Shown: positions 8,927-17,867 of the stretch, piece after piece | Numbering within the stretch: the first letter of the stretch is position 1 | Layout: every line of letters begins with the position of its first letter | Origin: Trichocoleus sp. FACHB-46 | GTDB taxonomy: Bacteria; Cyanobacteriota; Cyanobacteriia; FACHB-46 | Assembly (NCBI RefSeq): GCF_014695385.1 | Contig: NZ_JACJOD010000013.1 | Coordinates: 372,001 to 436,000 of the forward strand | DNA: 64,000 nucleotides | Direction: 5' to 3' | Made by a program: the position numbers and the translations under genes | Notes under the pieces: model-generated | Database searches by the model: none | Seen by the model: only the letters and a program-made list of their open reading frames with translations | What the model was told of the DNA's origin: nothing

Positions 8927-9808
8927 TTGAAGCAATGGAGTTTTGATTGGCGCAATCTGCTTTGGTGTTGTCTCAGCATCTTGATCATGCTGTGGCAACC
9001 GATCGCGCAAGCAGGGCCTTTAGGCGATCGCATCGCAGCTTTTCCACAGTGGCAGGAACAACCTCCCGTTCAAGCGGCTGAGGGAGATCTGGTTTACCCG
9101 GAATGGTTTGCGGGCAACTGGGATCTGACTAGCACACTGGTAGATTTAGTGGCACCTTTAGCTCCAGAGGTGATCAGCCCAGGTTTTGAGAGCAATCGTC
9201 AGTATTTGCAACAACCCGTGCAATTTCGGGTGCGATTTGCGCCACCAGCAACATCCAATAAACCTAAGTCTTTGCTCCTGCCTACGACCAGACCTAAAAA
9301 TGGAGTTGGAGTGGTGGCCGATCGCGCCTTTAATGGCTTGAATATTGCTAAAGCTTATTTGGGCGATCGCGCTGTTCTAGCAGTCAAAGCAGACTCCAGT
9401 TCTCCTAATCGTCAAATCACGTTGTTACGCGGCGATCGCCAATTGGTTTCGATTGTGACTGGACGAGCGACTGAAACTCCCCAGGCTGATCAATTTATTA
9501 CGACTGAGGTGTTTCAACAGCAATTTCGCGGGGCACCGCAGCTTTACTTCAATCAAGTCGAGACAACTACCTCTTATCAAAAATCTGCTCAAAAATCTGC
9601 TCAAAAATCTGCCGATGCTGAAGCCCCAGCGATCGTAGCTGACCAGATCACCGCTGTTTATCTTTCTCCCCAAGACCCTGATTATTTCAAGGCTGGAGGA
9701 TTAAGCAATCGTCGTCCCGTTGCGTTATATCGTTATCGATTAGACTTCTTTCCGGCTAGCTCAGCCGCGAGTGTCATAGGCACTTCAACGGTAAAGACGG
9801 TGCGGTGA
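8927..9808 (+). CDS. exported cyanobacterial protein, DUF6816-like
   Basis: 293 residues beginning at a TTG codon with AGGAG 10 nt upstream. Residues 1-30 form a signal peptide (basic start, CCLSILIMLW core, cleavage likely after PIAQA), so the product should act in the thylakoid lumen or periplasm. The mature start GPLGDRIAAFPQW and the motif YPEWFAGNWDLTSTLVD recall a family found in cyanobacteria and plastids that I know as DUF6816; function unknown. Residues around 215-228 contain an imperfect triplet repeat (QKSAQKSAQKSAD), probably a flexible insert. Its last 76 nt overlap the end of the convergent kinase gene. Confidence 0.75.
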   Translation: MKQWSFDWRNLLWCCLSILIMLWQPIAQAGPLGDRIAAFPQWQEQPPVQAAEGDLVYPEWFAGNWDLTSTLVDLVAPLAPEVISPGFESNRQYLQQPVQFRVRFAPPATSNKPKSLLLPTTRPKNGVGVVADRAFNGLNIAKAYLGDRAVLAVKADSSSPNRQITLLRGDRQLVSIVTGRATETPQADQFITTEVFQQQFRGAPQLYFNQVETTTSYQKSAQKSAQKSADAEAPAIVADQITAVYLSPQDPDYFKAGGLSNRRPVALYRYRLDFFPASSAASVIGTSTVKTVR

Positions 9809-12714
9809 TTAGCGCTCTCTACATAGACCTGACCTTGCAGATGCCTAGTTAGTTTTTGCACCAAAGCTAAGCCTAAGCCAGTGCCACCTTGCTTCCAGGG
9901 GTCCGCACTAGGAACCCGATAAAACTTGTCGAAAATTCGTGACAGTTCATGAGCAGGAATTTCTGCTCCCAGATTAATTACCTGAAATCGTATCCGCTCG
10001 GCTTGGGCTTGCACCTTCACGCAAATGCGATCGCCCGGTGGTGTGTACTTACAAGCGTTATTTAGTAGCTCGCCAAGAATGCGCTCCAACCCTAACAAGT
10101 CAGAAACCAAAGGAGGCAGCTCAGGCGCGATCTCTACTTGTAAAGTTTGCTGTCTAGCTCGCATCCGGTCTTCAAAAGGTTTTACCAACTGCTCGACCCA
10201 GGTATATAAATCAATCGTGGTCAAAGTGAGCGGTTGAACTCCTACTTCTAAGCGCTGCAAGTCGAGCAAGTCATTGATTAAGCTGATTTCCCGTTCACAC
10301 TCATCCTGCAAAATCCGCAGATAGCGCTCAGACTTTTGGGGCTGGTTGCTGGTGGGGACTTCTTGCTTCAGCGCCAACTCCAACATCCGAATTGACATTT
10401 TCATATTGGCGACTGGAGTCCGCAACTCGTGAGAGACCGTGCTGAGAAAGTCATCTTTGAGTTGGTTCAGTCTTTCTAGGGCTTCGACTTGCGCTTGAGC
10501 GGCTTGATACAGTCGAGCTTGGCGAAGCGCGATCGCCCCCTGATTGGCAATCTGCTGCACTAGGCGAATCTCTTGCTCCGTAAAGATGTACTCTGGCCGA
10601 TGCCGCAACCATAAATCACCCAACACCCCTTGGTCATCTAGGACCGGACAAGCCAGCAGGGCCGCTTGGTCTTGGCGAGAGGAGGACATAATGGAGCAAA
10701 ATTGCACACACTGACCTTGCAACAAAGGCTGATAAATTTCTGGAAAGGATTCTAGGTGCAGACGTCGGCCTTGGAAAGCAAAGGTTGAGGTGGTGTACTC
10801 ATAACAAACGTCTGCCGTCCCTTGCTCCAGGTCATAAAGCGCCGCGTTACAACTATCTGCCTGTAGCACAAGTGCCAGTTCTCGGACGGCAGTTTGCAGG
10901 ATGTGGCCCTCATCTAAGCTATCCCGCACCTTATCAGTGATCCGTTTTAGTACTGCCTCAAAGTTGAGCGCTTGCTGCAACTGTTGCATCCGTTCTTGGA
11001 CTTGGTGTTCCAAGTTGGAGTTGAGTTGCTGAACCTGTTGGTAAAGCTGGGATTGTTGGATGGCGATCGCTAACTGAGCCGCTAGCTGTTTTAGCAGATC
11101 AATTTCTAAAGCTTGCCATTCATGCGCTGAAGCACAATGGTGTACTACCAATAAGCCCCACAGTTCCTCGCCTTGCAAAATTGGGATGACCAAGTCTGCT
11201 CGGATTTGGAACTGCGTTAACAAGTTCAGGCAATCTGGTTCTAGGGGAGTTGCATAAATATCTGACAGTGAGGATACTTGGCCTGCTCGGTATAGCTGCA
11301 GCAAGGGTTCCTCCAAGGGGGGAACCACCGTGCCTTGAAGGGAAGTCCACTCTGGAGCGATCGACTCTACAACAACAACTCCACTCTGATCAGCCTGAAA
11401 CTCATAGATGATCACTCGATCGGTTTGTAGGAACTGTCGCACCTCAGCAACTGCTGTGTTGAGGATCTCTTCTAGATTAAGAGACTGTCTTAATCGCTGA
11501 GCGATCGCCCCAATCAAGCGTTCCCGTTCGGTTTGCTGCTGCAAGGCCAGTTCTGTCTGCTTCCGCTCAGTCACATCCATGTTAGTGCCTAGCATCCGCA
11601 CAACTTCGCCTTGATCATTCAAGAGCAGCTTGCCTGCTCCTGCAATCCAGTGAATAGAACCATCGGGCCAGGTGACCCGGAACTCCTGAGCGTAATCTTT
11701 TTTGGTCTCCAGTGCCTTAGCTACCGCTTGGACAACTTGGTCGCGATCGCCAGGATGAACAGCTTCTAGAAAAGTTTCGTAAGTTTTGCTAAAAGTGCCT
11801 GGAATCAAACCTAATAATTGTTCGGTTTTACTGGACCAACTTACAGTTCCGGTGGGCAAATTCCAATCCCAAATTCCTGCTTGAGAAGCATCCAGTGCCA
11901 AGCGTAATTGCTCCTCACTTCGCTGTAGAGCAGCTTCTGACTGCTGACGTTCAGCTTCGGCACGCTGGCGATCGCTGATGTCGCGTACAAGTTTCGAGAA
12001 GCCACGCAGTTCTCCTGCTTCATCCCATAAAGCAGTCATTAGGAGATGAGACCAAAATCGAGAACCATCTTTGCGGACCCGCCACCCCTCTTCCTCAAAG
12101 CGCTCTTGGGCGATCGCCGCCGCTATGACTCGTTCTGGCTTCCCTTGGGCCACATCTTCTGGAGGGCAAAAACGGGAGAAGTGTTGGCCGATGATCTCTT
12201 CGGCCCGATACCCTTCGATCCGCTCAGCTCCCGCATTCCAACTCATCACATAGCCTTGAGCGTCCAGCAGATAAATGGCGCAGTCTTTAACCCCATCGAC
12301 CAAAAGCCGATACTGCTCTTCGCTAGAGCGCAAAGCCTTTAGAGTGGCTTCACTGCCTCTGCGCGATCGGTGCAGAACTTCATTTACCCAACTCAAGCCA
12401 ATACCAGCCGTGAGAAACAGCCCTAATAGAATCAGGTTTCTAAACCCCACGACGTCTGTACCATTTGACCTTAGCCAGAAGTAATGGATGATCCCGGCAC
12501 TCAGGCCAGTCGATAGCAAACCTGGCCGCAAACCGCCATACCAGGCACTAAATAGTACAGCTAAGATAAATGGCAAGAATGGTGCTGCATTGCCCAACAA
12601 CGGGTTGAGCAGTAATCGCACTACAGTTGCCGCTACAACCACTAATACGGCCACACCATATCGCAACCATCGGAAGTGCTTTAAAGCCCATCCGTCTTTA
12701 TAGTTCATAGTCAC
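9733..12714 (-). CDS. sensor histidine kinase, DUF4118-PAS-PAS-GAF-GAF-HisKA-HATPase
   Basis: 993 residues. An N-terminal KdpD-type four-helix membrane unit (DUF4118, about 13-115) precedes two PAS/PAC domains (about 130-255 and 268-390; EVVRMLGTNMDVTERK closes the second). The first GAF (about 395-560) resembles bilin-binding GAFs (RVIIYEF, LVIPILQGEELWGLLVVHHC) and the second GAF spans about 590-735. HisKA carries His762 in DDFLSTVSHELRTPVANM; the HATPase has N box ELLNNACKYTPPG and G2 GGTGLGLALVQKL. No receiver is attached and no partner regulator is adjacent. At the position where bilin-attaching GAFs have Cys-His, this protein has Asp494-Cys495. Likely a light- or redox-type sensor kinase, but the signal is not determinable from sequence. 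The 3' end overlaps the convergent upstream gene by 76 nt. Confidence 0.92.
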   Translation of the reverse strand: MTMNYKDGWALKHFRWLRYGVAVLVVVAATVVRLLLNPLLGNAAPFLPFILAVLFSAWYGGLRPGLLSTGLSAGIIHYFWLRSNGTDVVGFRNLILLGLFLTAGIGLSWVNEVLHRSRRGSEATLKALRSSEEQYRLLVDGVKDCAIYLLDAQGYVMSWNAGAERIEGYRAEEIIGQHFSRFCPPEDVAQGKPERVIAAAIAQERFEEEGWRVRKDGSRFWSHLLMTALWDEAGELRGFSKLVRDISDRQRAEAERQQSEAALQRSEEQLRLALDASQAGIWDWNLPTGTVSWSSKTEQLLGLIPGTFSKTYETFLEAVHPGDRDQVVQAVAKALETKKDYAQEFRVTWPDGSIHWIAGAGKLLLNDQGEVVRMLGTNMDVTERKQTELALQQQTERERLIGAIAQRLRQSLNLEEILNTAVAEVRQFLQTDRVIIYEFQADQSGVVVVESIAPEWTSLQGTVVPPLEEPLLQLYRAGQVSSLSDIYATPLEPDCLNLLTQFQIRADLVIPILQGEELWGLLVVHHCASAHEWQALEIDLLKQLAAQLAIAIQQSQLYQQVQQLNSNLEHQVQERMQQLQQALNFEAVLKRITDKVRDSLDEGHILQTAVRELALVLQADSCNAALYDLEQGTADVCYEYTTSTFAFQGRRLHLESFPEIYQPLLQGQCVQFCSIMSSSRQDQAALLACPVLDDQGVLGDLWLRHRPEYIFTEQEIRLVQQIANQGAIALRQARLYQAAQAQVEALERLNQLKDDFLSTVSHELRTPVANMKMSIRMLELALKQEVPTSNQPQKSERYLRILQDECEREISLINDLLDLQRLEVGVQPLTLTTIDLYTWVEQLVKPFEDRMRARQQTLQVEIAPELPPLVSDLLGLERILGELLNNACKYTPPGDRICVKVQAQAERIRFQVINLGAEIPAHELSRIFDKFYRVPSADPWKQGGTGLGLALVQKLTRHLQGQVYVESANHRTVFTVEVPMTLAAELAGKKSNR

Positions 12715-12998
12715 TGATGAACCAGATAATCGGAACTGAATCGTTGGTGGAGGGGATACAACAATTGAGGAGGCTCACTGAAATTACGATACAAACTGAG
12801 TGCTAAAGGAATAGATAGTCGCTGGCTTCAAGCAACCTCTAAGCCTTCTTTCCCAACTGACAAGCCGGATCAGCTCTAAACCAGAATTTTCTCTCGCGCC
12901 TGACTGATACTGGTAACCCATTTATTATGAGTTCAGTATGCCCACTTAGATGAGGCAGATCCTAAGTTCTGACTGTATTTTAATGAAGCGTCGTCATT

Positions 12999-13433
12999 TC
13001 AACGGTATTCCACATATTGTTTTAGCTCTCGTGCCATTCGTCTCAAGCCCTGCTGCTCGTCAGCCCGAATAAACGGCCAAAATATGCGAGCCAGCCAACC
13101 TGAAAAAGCTTCTCGATGAATATACTTAGTGCGCTCTCGATCAATTTCCTGAAGTTCAAACACATGCTCGTTTTGCAAGCCTGGAATCGCCGAGAACCAC
13201 TTCAAGCACACCTCGGGTTGAATCAAAGTGACTAAAGGTTCAAATTCGGTTTCTTCTTCGCCTGGAATTCGTCGTAGAGAGAGTAGCACTTCCTGACCTT
13301 GCTTGAAGGGGCGCGACGCATCACAGTCATACAAAAACGTATTCCAGTACATCCACTGATCTTTTTGCACGAGCGCTTGCCACACTTTTAGTTTGGGGGC
13401 ATCAATTTCAATTTCAGCATAGAGGCTTGGCAT
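12999..13433 (-). CDS. SRPBCC-family ligand-binding protein
   Basis: 144 residues with the START/Bet v 1-like pattern: MPSLYAEIEIDAPKLKVWQALVQKDQWMYWNTFL at the start (EIDAP..VW..L), a central LQNEHVFELQEIDRERTKYIHREAFSGW, and a long C-terminal helix ADEQQGLRRMARELKQYVE. This is the polyketide-cyclase/SRPBCC fold that forms a hydrophobic pocket; enzymatic activity cannot be inferred. Soluble, no signal peptide. It is alone on this strand, between the kinase and the divergent malic enzyme, with about 140 nt separating it from the latter. Confidence 0.8.
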   Translation of the reverse strand: MPSLYAEIEIDAPKLKVWQALVQKDQWMYWNTFLYDCDASRPFKQGQEVLLSLRRIPGEEETEFEPLVTLIQPEVCLKWFSAIPGLQNEHVFELQEIDRERTKYIHREAFSGWLARIFWPFIRADEQQGLRRMARELKQYVEYR

Positions 13434-13575
13434 AGCTGCAATTCAAACCTATCAGTGTGACTCAGTACAATCGTGGCTCTTTAATTTCTTTAAGCTAAAA
13501 ATGACCACAAGACTTTTGCCTCTCTCCCACTCCATCTAACAACGTCTTTGAGCCAGCAGAGGAAACGACAGCATT

Positions 13576-14967
13576 ATGGTGAATTTAACTCCTAATCCTA
13601 GTTTTAGCCTAACGATTCGTTTCCAACTGCCTAACCGGGCGGGCATGTTGGCTAGCGTCACCCAAGCGATCGCCGGGGCTGGAGGCAACCTGGGCCACAT
13701 TGATTTGATCGAGCAGACCCGCCAGTTTTCTTTGCGCGATATTACCGTTGATGCAGCCAGCACTGAGCATGCGGAAACCATTGTTCAAGCAGTCAAAGAT
13801 TTGCCAGACATCAAGTTCATTAACGTTTACGATCGCACCTTTAACTTGCACCGAGGCGGCAAAATTCGGGTAGAAAGCAAAATCTCGCTCAAAAACCAGG
13901 GAGATTTGGCGATGGCCTATACCCCAGGAGTGGGCCGTATTTGTCATGCGATCGCCCAAGACCCAGAGCAAGCTTATAACCTAACCATTAAGCAAAACAC
14001 AATCGCCGTGGTGACAGATGGCAGCGCCATTTTAGGGTTGGGCAACCTTGGGCCTGAAGCGGCTTTACCTGTGATGGAAGGTAAGGCGATGCTATTCAAA
14101 GAATTTGCTGGAATTGATGCCTTCCCGATCTGCTTAGCAACCCAAGATACGGATGCGATCGTTGAAACCGTGAAGAATATCGCGCCTGTGTTTGGCGGGA
14201 TCAATCTAGAAGATATTTCGGCTCCTCGCTGCTTTGAGATTGAAGATCGCCTGCGGCGTGAACTCGATATTCCGGTTTTTCATGATGATCAGCATGGCAC
14301 TGCCATTGTCACCCTGGCAGCCCTAACCAACGCTCTGAAGTTAGTCCATAAACCTCTAGACCAAGTGCGAATTGTGATTAATGGCGCGGGCGCGGCAGGA
14401 GTCGCGATCGCTCGTCTGCTATGTAAAGCCGGGGCGACCAGGATTTATATGTGCGACTCTAGAGGTTTGCTTTGCCTGGATCGCCTTGACTTGACAGCAG
14501 AGAAACGAGAATTTGCCGTCACCCAAAGTGGCACCCTAGCTGATGCCTTAGTCGGGGCAGATGTCTTTTTAGGTGTTAGTGCTCCTGGCGTTTTAACGCC
14601 TGAAATGGTGCGATCGATGGCGAGCGAGCCGATTGTGTTTGCCATGGCCAACCCGATTCCAGAGATTCAACCCGAGCTAGTCGTGAATGATGTTGCGGTG
14701 ATGGCGACGGGCCGCAGCGACTACCCCAACCAAATTAATAACGTCTTAGCGTTTCCCGGTATCTTTCGAGGTGCTCTAGATTGTCGGGCCGCCGCCTTAA
14801 CCACCAGCATGTATCTAGAAGCCGCAGCAGCGATCGCCTCGTTGGTTAAGCCTTCCGACCTAGATCGAGAACATGTAATTCCGTCTGTCTTTGATGAGCG
14901 AGTAGCAACTTCTGTAGCGGCAGCAGTGCAACGGGCGGCTCGCCAAGATGGAGTTGCCCGCAGTTAA
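13576..14967 (+). CDS. malic enzyme with N-terminal ACT domain
   Basis: 463-residue NAD(P)-dependent malic enzyme converting malate to pyruvate and CO2. Residues ~9-80 form an ACT-like regulatory domain (LTIRFQLPNRAGMLASVTQAIAGAGG), an arrangement typical of bacterial short malic enzymes. The catalytic core starts AMAYTPGVGRICHAIA, with VVTDGSAILGLGNLGPEAALPVMEGKA, the metal site EDISAPRCFEIE and HDDQHGTAIVTLAAL, then the Rossmann motif VINGAGAAGVAIARLL and the closing YPNQINNVLAFPGIFRGAL. The ACT domain implies allosteric control by a small metabolite (inference). In cyanobacteria, malic enzyme feeds pyruvate and NAD(P)H from C4 acids. Confidence 0.95.
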   Translation: MVNLTPNPSFSLTIRFQLPNRAGMLASVTQAIAGAGGNLGHIDLIEQTRQFSLRDITVDAASTEHAETIVQAVKDLPDIKFINVYDRTFNLHRGGKIRVESKISLKNQGDLAMAYTPGVGRICHAIAQDPEQAYNLTIKQNTIAVVTDGSAILGLGNLGPEAALPVMEGKAMLFKEFAGIDAFPICLATQDTDAIVETVKNIAPVFGGINLEDISAPRCFEIEDRLRRELDIPVFHDDQHGTAIVTLAALTNALKLVHKPLDQVRIVINGAGAAGVAIARLLCKAGATRIYMCDSRGLLCLDRLDLTAEKREFAVTQSGTLADALVGADVFLGVSAPGVLTPEMVRSMASEPIVFAMANPIPEIQPELVVNDVAVMATGRSDYPNQINNVLAFPGIFRGALDCRAAALTTSMYLEAAAAIASLVKPSDLDREHVIPSVFDERVATSVAAAVQRAARQDGVARS

Positions 14968-14985
14968 GCCAGCTAAAGATCAAAC

Positions 14986-15012
14986 AAAAAAAGGGGTGTA
15001 AAGCTACACCCC
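14986..15012 (-). terminator. rho-independent terminator of the downstream reverse-strand gene
   Basis: Perfect 8-bp stem GGGGTGTA (14993-15000) / TACACCCC (15005-15012) with a 4-nt loop. The run of seven A residues at 14986-14992 reads as a T tract on the minus strand, so it terminates the gene ending at 15054; it also lies just past the end of the malic enzyme gene. Confidence 0.85.
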
Positions 15013-15053
15013 GCCCTCTCTTGAGCGTTTTCTTTCAAGCCTGAGCCGTAGGT

Positions 15054-15467
15054 TTAGATCATGCCAGGACCTTTGCCACGACTGTCATGTTCCATTGACA
15101 GTTGGCCGTCCTTGTCTTGATTGGCTTCGTTGATTTCTCCTGTACGCTCAGCTTTTAGCTGTGCTTCTTTTTCTCTTAAATCTCCTGGTTCATCCACATA
15201 CATTTCTGGCTCGATCGCGTAGTTATTAATTAAGCCTTCTTTGTCGGAGGTGTAACCTTCAGTTGTTTTGATGCTGTTGCTATCGGTTTCATCATCATTT
15301 CTAGCCTGCTGCTGACTAGCTTCAGTTGGGTGCTGCTTAAATGCACTCCCTTCTCTTTCTTTACGGGCAGCTGTTTCGGCGGGCACAATGCCGCGATCGT
15401 AAGTATCTACTTCAGCACGACCTTGGCTATCAACAGCGGGTGAATTTTTATCTGTTTTATTATCCAT
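15054..15467 (-). CDS. acidic, probably disordered hypothetical protein, 137 aa
   Basis: Start placed at ATG 15467 (MDNKTDKNSPAVDSQG) because GAGGA lies about 8 nt upstream; the longer frame to 15509 lacks a site. The product is extremely hydrophilic, rich in Asp, Glu, Lys, Gln, Ser and Asn, with almost no aromatic or large hydrophobic residues, no membrane segment and no cysteine. Segments such as ETAARKEREGSAFKQHPTEA and LREKEAQLKAERTGEINEAN look helical or disordered. It resembles stress-associated hydrophilic proteins in composition only; no family is recognised. It has its own terminator and a long upstream spacer, suggesting an independently regulated single gene. Confidence 0.7.
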   Translation of the reverse strand: MDNKTDKNSPAVDSQGRAEVDTYDRGIVPAETAARKEREGSAFKQHPTEASQQQARNDDETDSNSIKTTEGYTSDKEGLINNYAIEPEMYVDEPGDLREKEAQLKAERTGEINEANQDKDGQLSMEHDSRGKGPGMI

Positions 15468-15911
15468 AAATCTATCCTCAAACAAGATTAAAAGTGTTGA
15501 CTGATACAAGTTCAGCTTAATCGACGCAATCAGTCGAAAACTATTAACCCAAGGACAGAGAAAAAATTATACCCTCGCCCTAAAGTGGTAAACAAATCGA
15601 TAGAATTCCTCAACTTAGATGAAATCTTCAAGCTGAATTCAGGCATGTAACCCTGCTATAGTATGCGCCCTAAAGAACCTGCATCTAAAGATAGATTCGC
15701 TTGAATAAGATAAAAATAGAAGTCAGAAACTAGAGGTGAATTTATTTAGTATTAGTTTGAAAATTTTTATAGCGTTTATAGATCGAATAGAGCGATCGCC
15801 CTATTGATCGCTAGAAAGCTATTTTAATGCTTCCGATAGACTCAACCTCTCATCGCGATTGAAATAATAAAAGGGCTTCACACTAAGTTCTATTGATGAG
15901 TAGTTTTTCAA
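15468..15911. other. intergenic region without a recognised gene
   Basis: A/T-rich spacer between divergently transcribed genes. It contains one HIP1 octamer near 15793 and several short A/T tracts. No RNA gene, repeat family or convincing promoter pair is identified, although the promoters of both flanking genes must lie here. Confidence 0.5.
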
Positions 15912-16799
15912 ATGACCTTTAGTTTTCTAGACCTATTTTGGGTTTTTCTATTAATTTCTTCGCTACAACCGATGTGGCAGCGTCGCCGCATTGAATCCTC
16001 TCGTCTGCAAGCTTTGCGGGGGCTAGAGCAACAACATAACAGTCGAGTAATTCTCTTAATTCACCGTCAAGAATCAATCAATTTATTAGGAATTCCTTTA
16101 TCTCGTTACATCACGATTGAGGATTCCGAGCAAATCCTACGAGCGATTCGCCTCACTCCACCCGATATGCCCATTGACCTGGTTTTGCATACTCCTGGTG
16201 GTCTGGTGCTGGCGACAGAACAAATTGCTAGAGCCCTGATTCGTCACCCTGCCAAAGTGACAGTTTTTGTGCCTCACTACGCCATGAGTGGCGGCACCAT
16301 GCTGGCTTTAGCTGCGGATGAAATTGTCATGGATGCCAATGCAGTGCTCGGCCCAGTAGACCCGCAGTTGGGTAACTTTCCAGCCGCTAGTGTCCTAAAG
16401 GTGGTTGAAGAAAAACCAATCAGTGACATTGATGATCAAACTTTGATCATGGCTGATTTGTCTCGCAAGGCGATTCAACAAGTCCAAAAGTTTGTCAGAA
16501 CCCTGCTCAAAGACAATGTACCTCAGCAGAAAATTGCAGATGACAAAATTGAATTGATTATTGACACCTTAACCACTGGCAAAGTCACTCACGATTACCC
16601 AGTTACCGTGGAAGAAGCAACTGAGTTAGGTTTACCGATAACCGTAGGTTTACCCACCTCGATCTACAACTTGATGGAGCTTTATCCTCAACCTCAAGGC
16701 GGCAGACCTACCGTTCAATACATTCCTACGCCTTATGAACGGCGGCCAGCTTTGCCAGAACCCAAGGGCAGACCCCTGCCAGAAGGAGCCCGGATCTAG
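15912..16799 (+). CDS. membrane-anchored Clp-fold serine protease (SDH/SppA-like)
   Basis: 295 residues. An N-terminal hydrophobic helix (FLDLFWVFLLISSL) anchors a ClpP/crotonase-fold protease domain. Visible: MPIDLVLHTPGGLVLATEQIARAL (oxyanion/GG strand) and PHYAMSGGTMLALAADEIVM, where Ser126 in the A-M-S-G-G motif is the expected nucleophile, followed by GPVDPQLG. This is the serine-dehydrogenase-proteinase-like (SDH_sah) group related to signal-peptide peptidase. The C-terminus is Pro-rich. Probable role is membrane-associated proteolysis; substrate unknown. The terminator just after the stop is shared with the convergent glycosyltransferase. Confidence 0.88.
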   Translation: MTFSFLDLFWVFLLISSLQPMWQRRRIESSRLQALRGLEQQHNSRVILLIHRQESINLLGIPLSRYITIEDSEQILRAIRLTPPDMPIDLVLHTPGGLVLATEQIARALIRHPAKVTVFVPHYAMSGGTMLALAADEIVMDANAVLGPVDPQLGNFPAASVLKVVEEKPISDIDDQTLIMADLSRKAIQQVQKFVRTLLKDNVPQQKIADDKIELIIDTLTTGKVTHDYPVTVEEATELGLPITVGLPTSIYNLMELYPQPQGGRPTVQYIPTPYERRPALPEPKGRPLPEGARI

Positions 16800-16823
16800 C
16801 CTCTCAAGTGTCTTTAAATCGAT

Positions 16824-16860
16824 AAAAGCAGGGGTGGTTCAAAGATACCCCTGCTTTTTA
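16824..16860. terminator. bidirectional terminator between convergent genes
   Basis: Perfect 12-bp stem AAAAGCAGGGGT (16824-16835) / ACCCCTGCTTTT (16847-16858) with an 11-nt loop. The ends of the stem supply T tracts on either strand, so it can stop both the protease gene and the glycosyltransferase gene. Confidence 0.88.
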
Positions 16861-16898
16861 AGGTGCTTTTTAATGGCCTTGAAATTAGAAACGCGAAT

Positions 16899-17867
16899 CT
16901 AAGAATTCATCAGCATTGCTGCTGGCGCAGAGGAGCGAACATCCAGTAAGACCAACTTGCGAACAGCTGGGTTTGGTTGATGTCCTTTGCGAGCTCCTAA
17001 CAACAATTTCCAAGCAGCAGGAGATGCCGTAGCGGGTAGCACCATCTGAAGACCATTCACAATTTTCTTTTGCTTCAAGGCGACTAAGCCCCAATGCAGG
17101 CAGAGATAATGACGGATATCTTGAATGGCTGGAATCGCTGAGCGGTATTTTTCATTCACCAACGCATGAATTCTTTCCTTCATCAGGATGTTTGTATTCA
17201 TGCGGGTTTCTAGGGCAATCTTTTGGTCGTATCCACCTGGCCAAACAGTCCGGTAGGTCAGACACTGATTGATGAAAATGGCATCGCCATATTTGGCAAT
17301 TCTGATCCACGAATCAATATCGTCACAGCTCGTTAAGCTGGTATCCCAACCCCCAGATTCTAAAAATGCGTCTCTCCGAAAGGCAACTTGAATCGGAGTA
17401 CCGAAGGGAACTTGCTCCAGCAACATCCCATAATGAATATCTTCTTGCGGGATGTAGAAGGCTTGCCCTGGCCCCACCTGTCGCGTTCGGCTCAGTTCAA
17501 CTCCGTTGTCATCGACTTGGGCCGCTTGGCAAGAACAGATGGCAGCTTGGGGGCGCAGAGCGATCGCTTTGGCCATTTCCTCAATGCAGTTAGGCGCTAG
17601 ATAGTCATCGTCATCTACGGGTTTAATCCAAGTACCCTTGGCAACTTTGACTCCAGTATTTACTGCCCCGGAATGGCCCAAGTTAGCGGAATTGCGATGA
17701 TAAACAACCTGGTTGCCTAAACTGCGCACATACGCTTCAGTGCCGTCTGAGGAGCAATTATCGACAACGACCACCTCACAAGGCACCGTTTGGTCTAGGG
17801 CTGAAGCAATTGCTCGCTTCAACAGAGACAAGCGGTTGTAAGTTGTGATCACAATGCTGAATCTCAT
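16899..17867 (-). CDS. family 2 glycosyltransferase
   Basis: 322 residues, GT-A fold. The nucleotide-binding start is MRFSIVITTYNRLSLLKRAI, followed by CEVVVVDNCSSDGTE and the metal-binding acidic run KPVDDDDYLAPN (about 79-90). A second region, GGWDTSLTSCDDIDSWIRIAKYG, is the acceptor/base motif (ED-like). No membrane segment except a weak C-terminal hydrophobic patch, so it is cytosolic or peripheral. Sugar donor and acceptor are not predictable. It is isolated here rather than in a polysaccharide cluster; the 3' terminator is shared with the convergent protease gene. Confidence 0.9.
   Translation of the reverse strand: MRFSIVITTYNRLSLLKRAIASALDQTVPCEVVVVDNCSSDGTEAYVRSLGNQVVYHRNSANLGHSGAVNTGVKVAKGTWIKPVDDDDYLAPNCIEEMAKAIALRPQAAICSCQAAQVDDNGVELSRTRQVGPGQAFYIPQEDIHYGMLLEQVPFGTPIQVAFRRDAFLESGGWDTSLTSCDDIDSWIRIAKYGDAIFINQCLTYRTVWPGGYDQKIALETRMNTNILMKERIHALVNEKYRSAIPAIQDIRHYLCLHWGLVALKQKKIVNGLQMVLPATASPAAWKLLLGARKGHQPNPAVRKLVLLDVRSSAPAAMLMNS

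Noticed and set aside
9040-9048. Single TTTTCCACA (DnaA-box-like) inside the DUF6816-like gene
   Set aside because: Isolated copy; one occurrence per ~130 kb is expected by chance.
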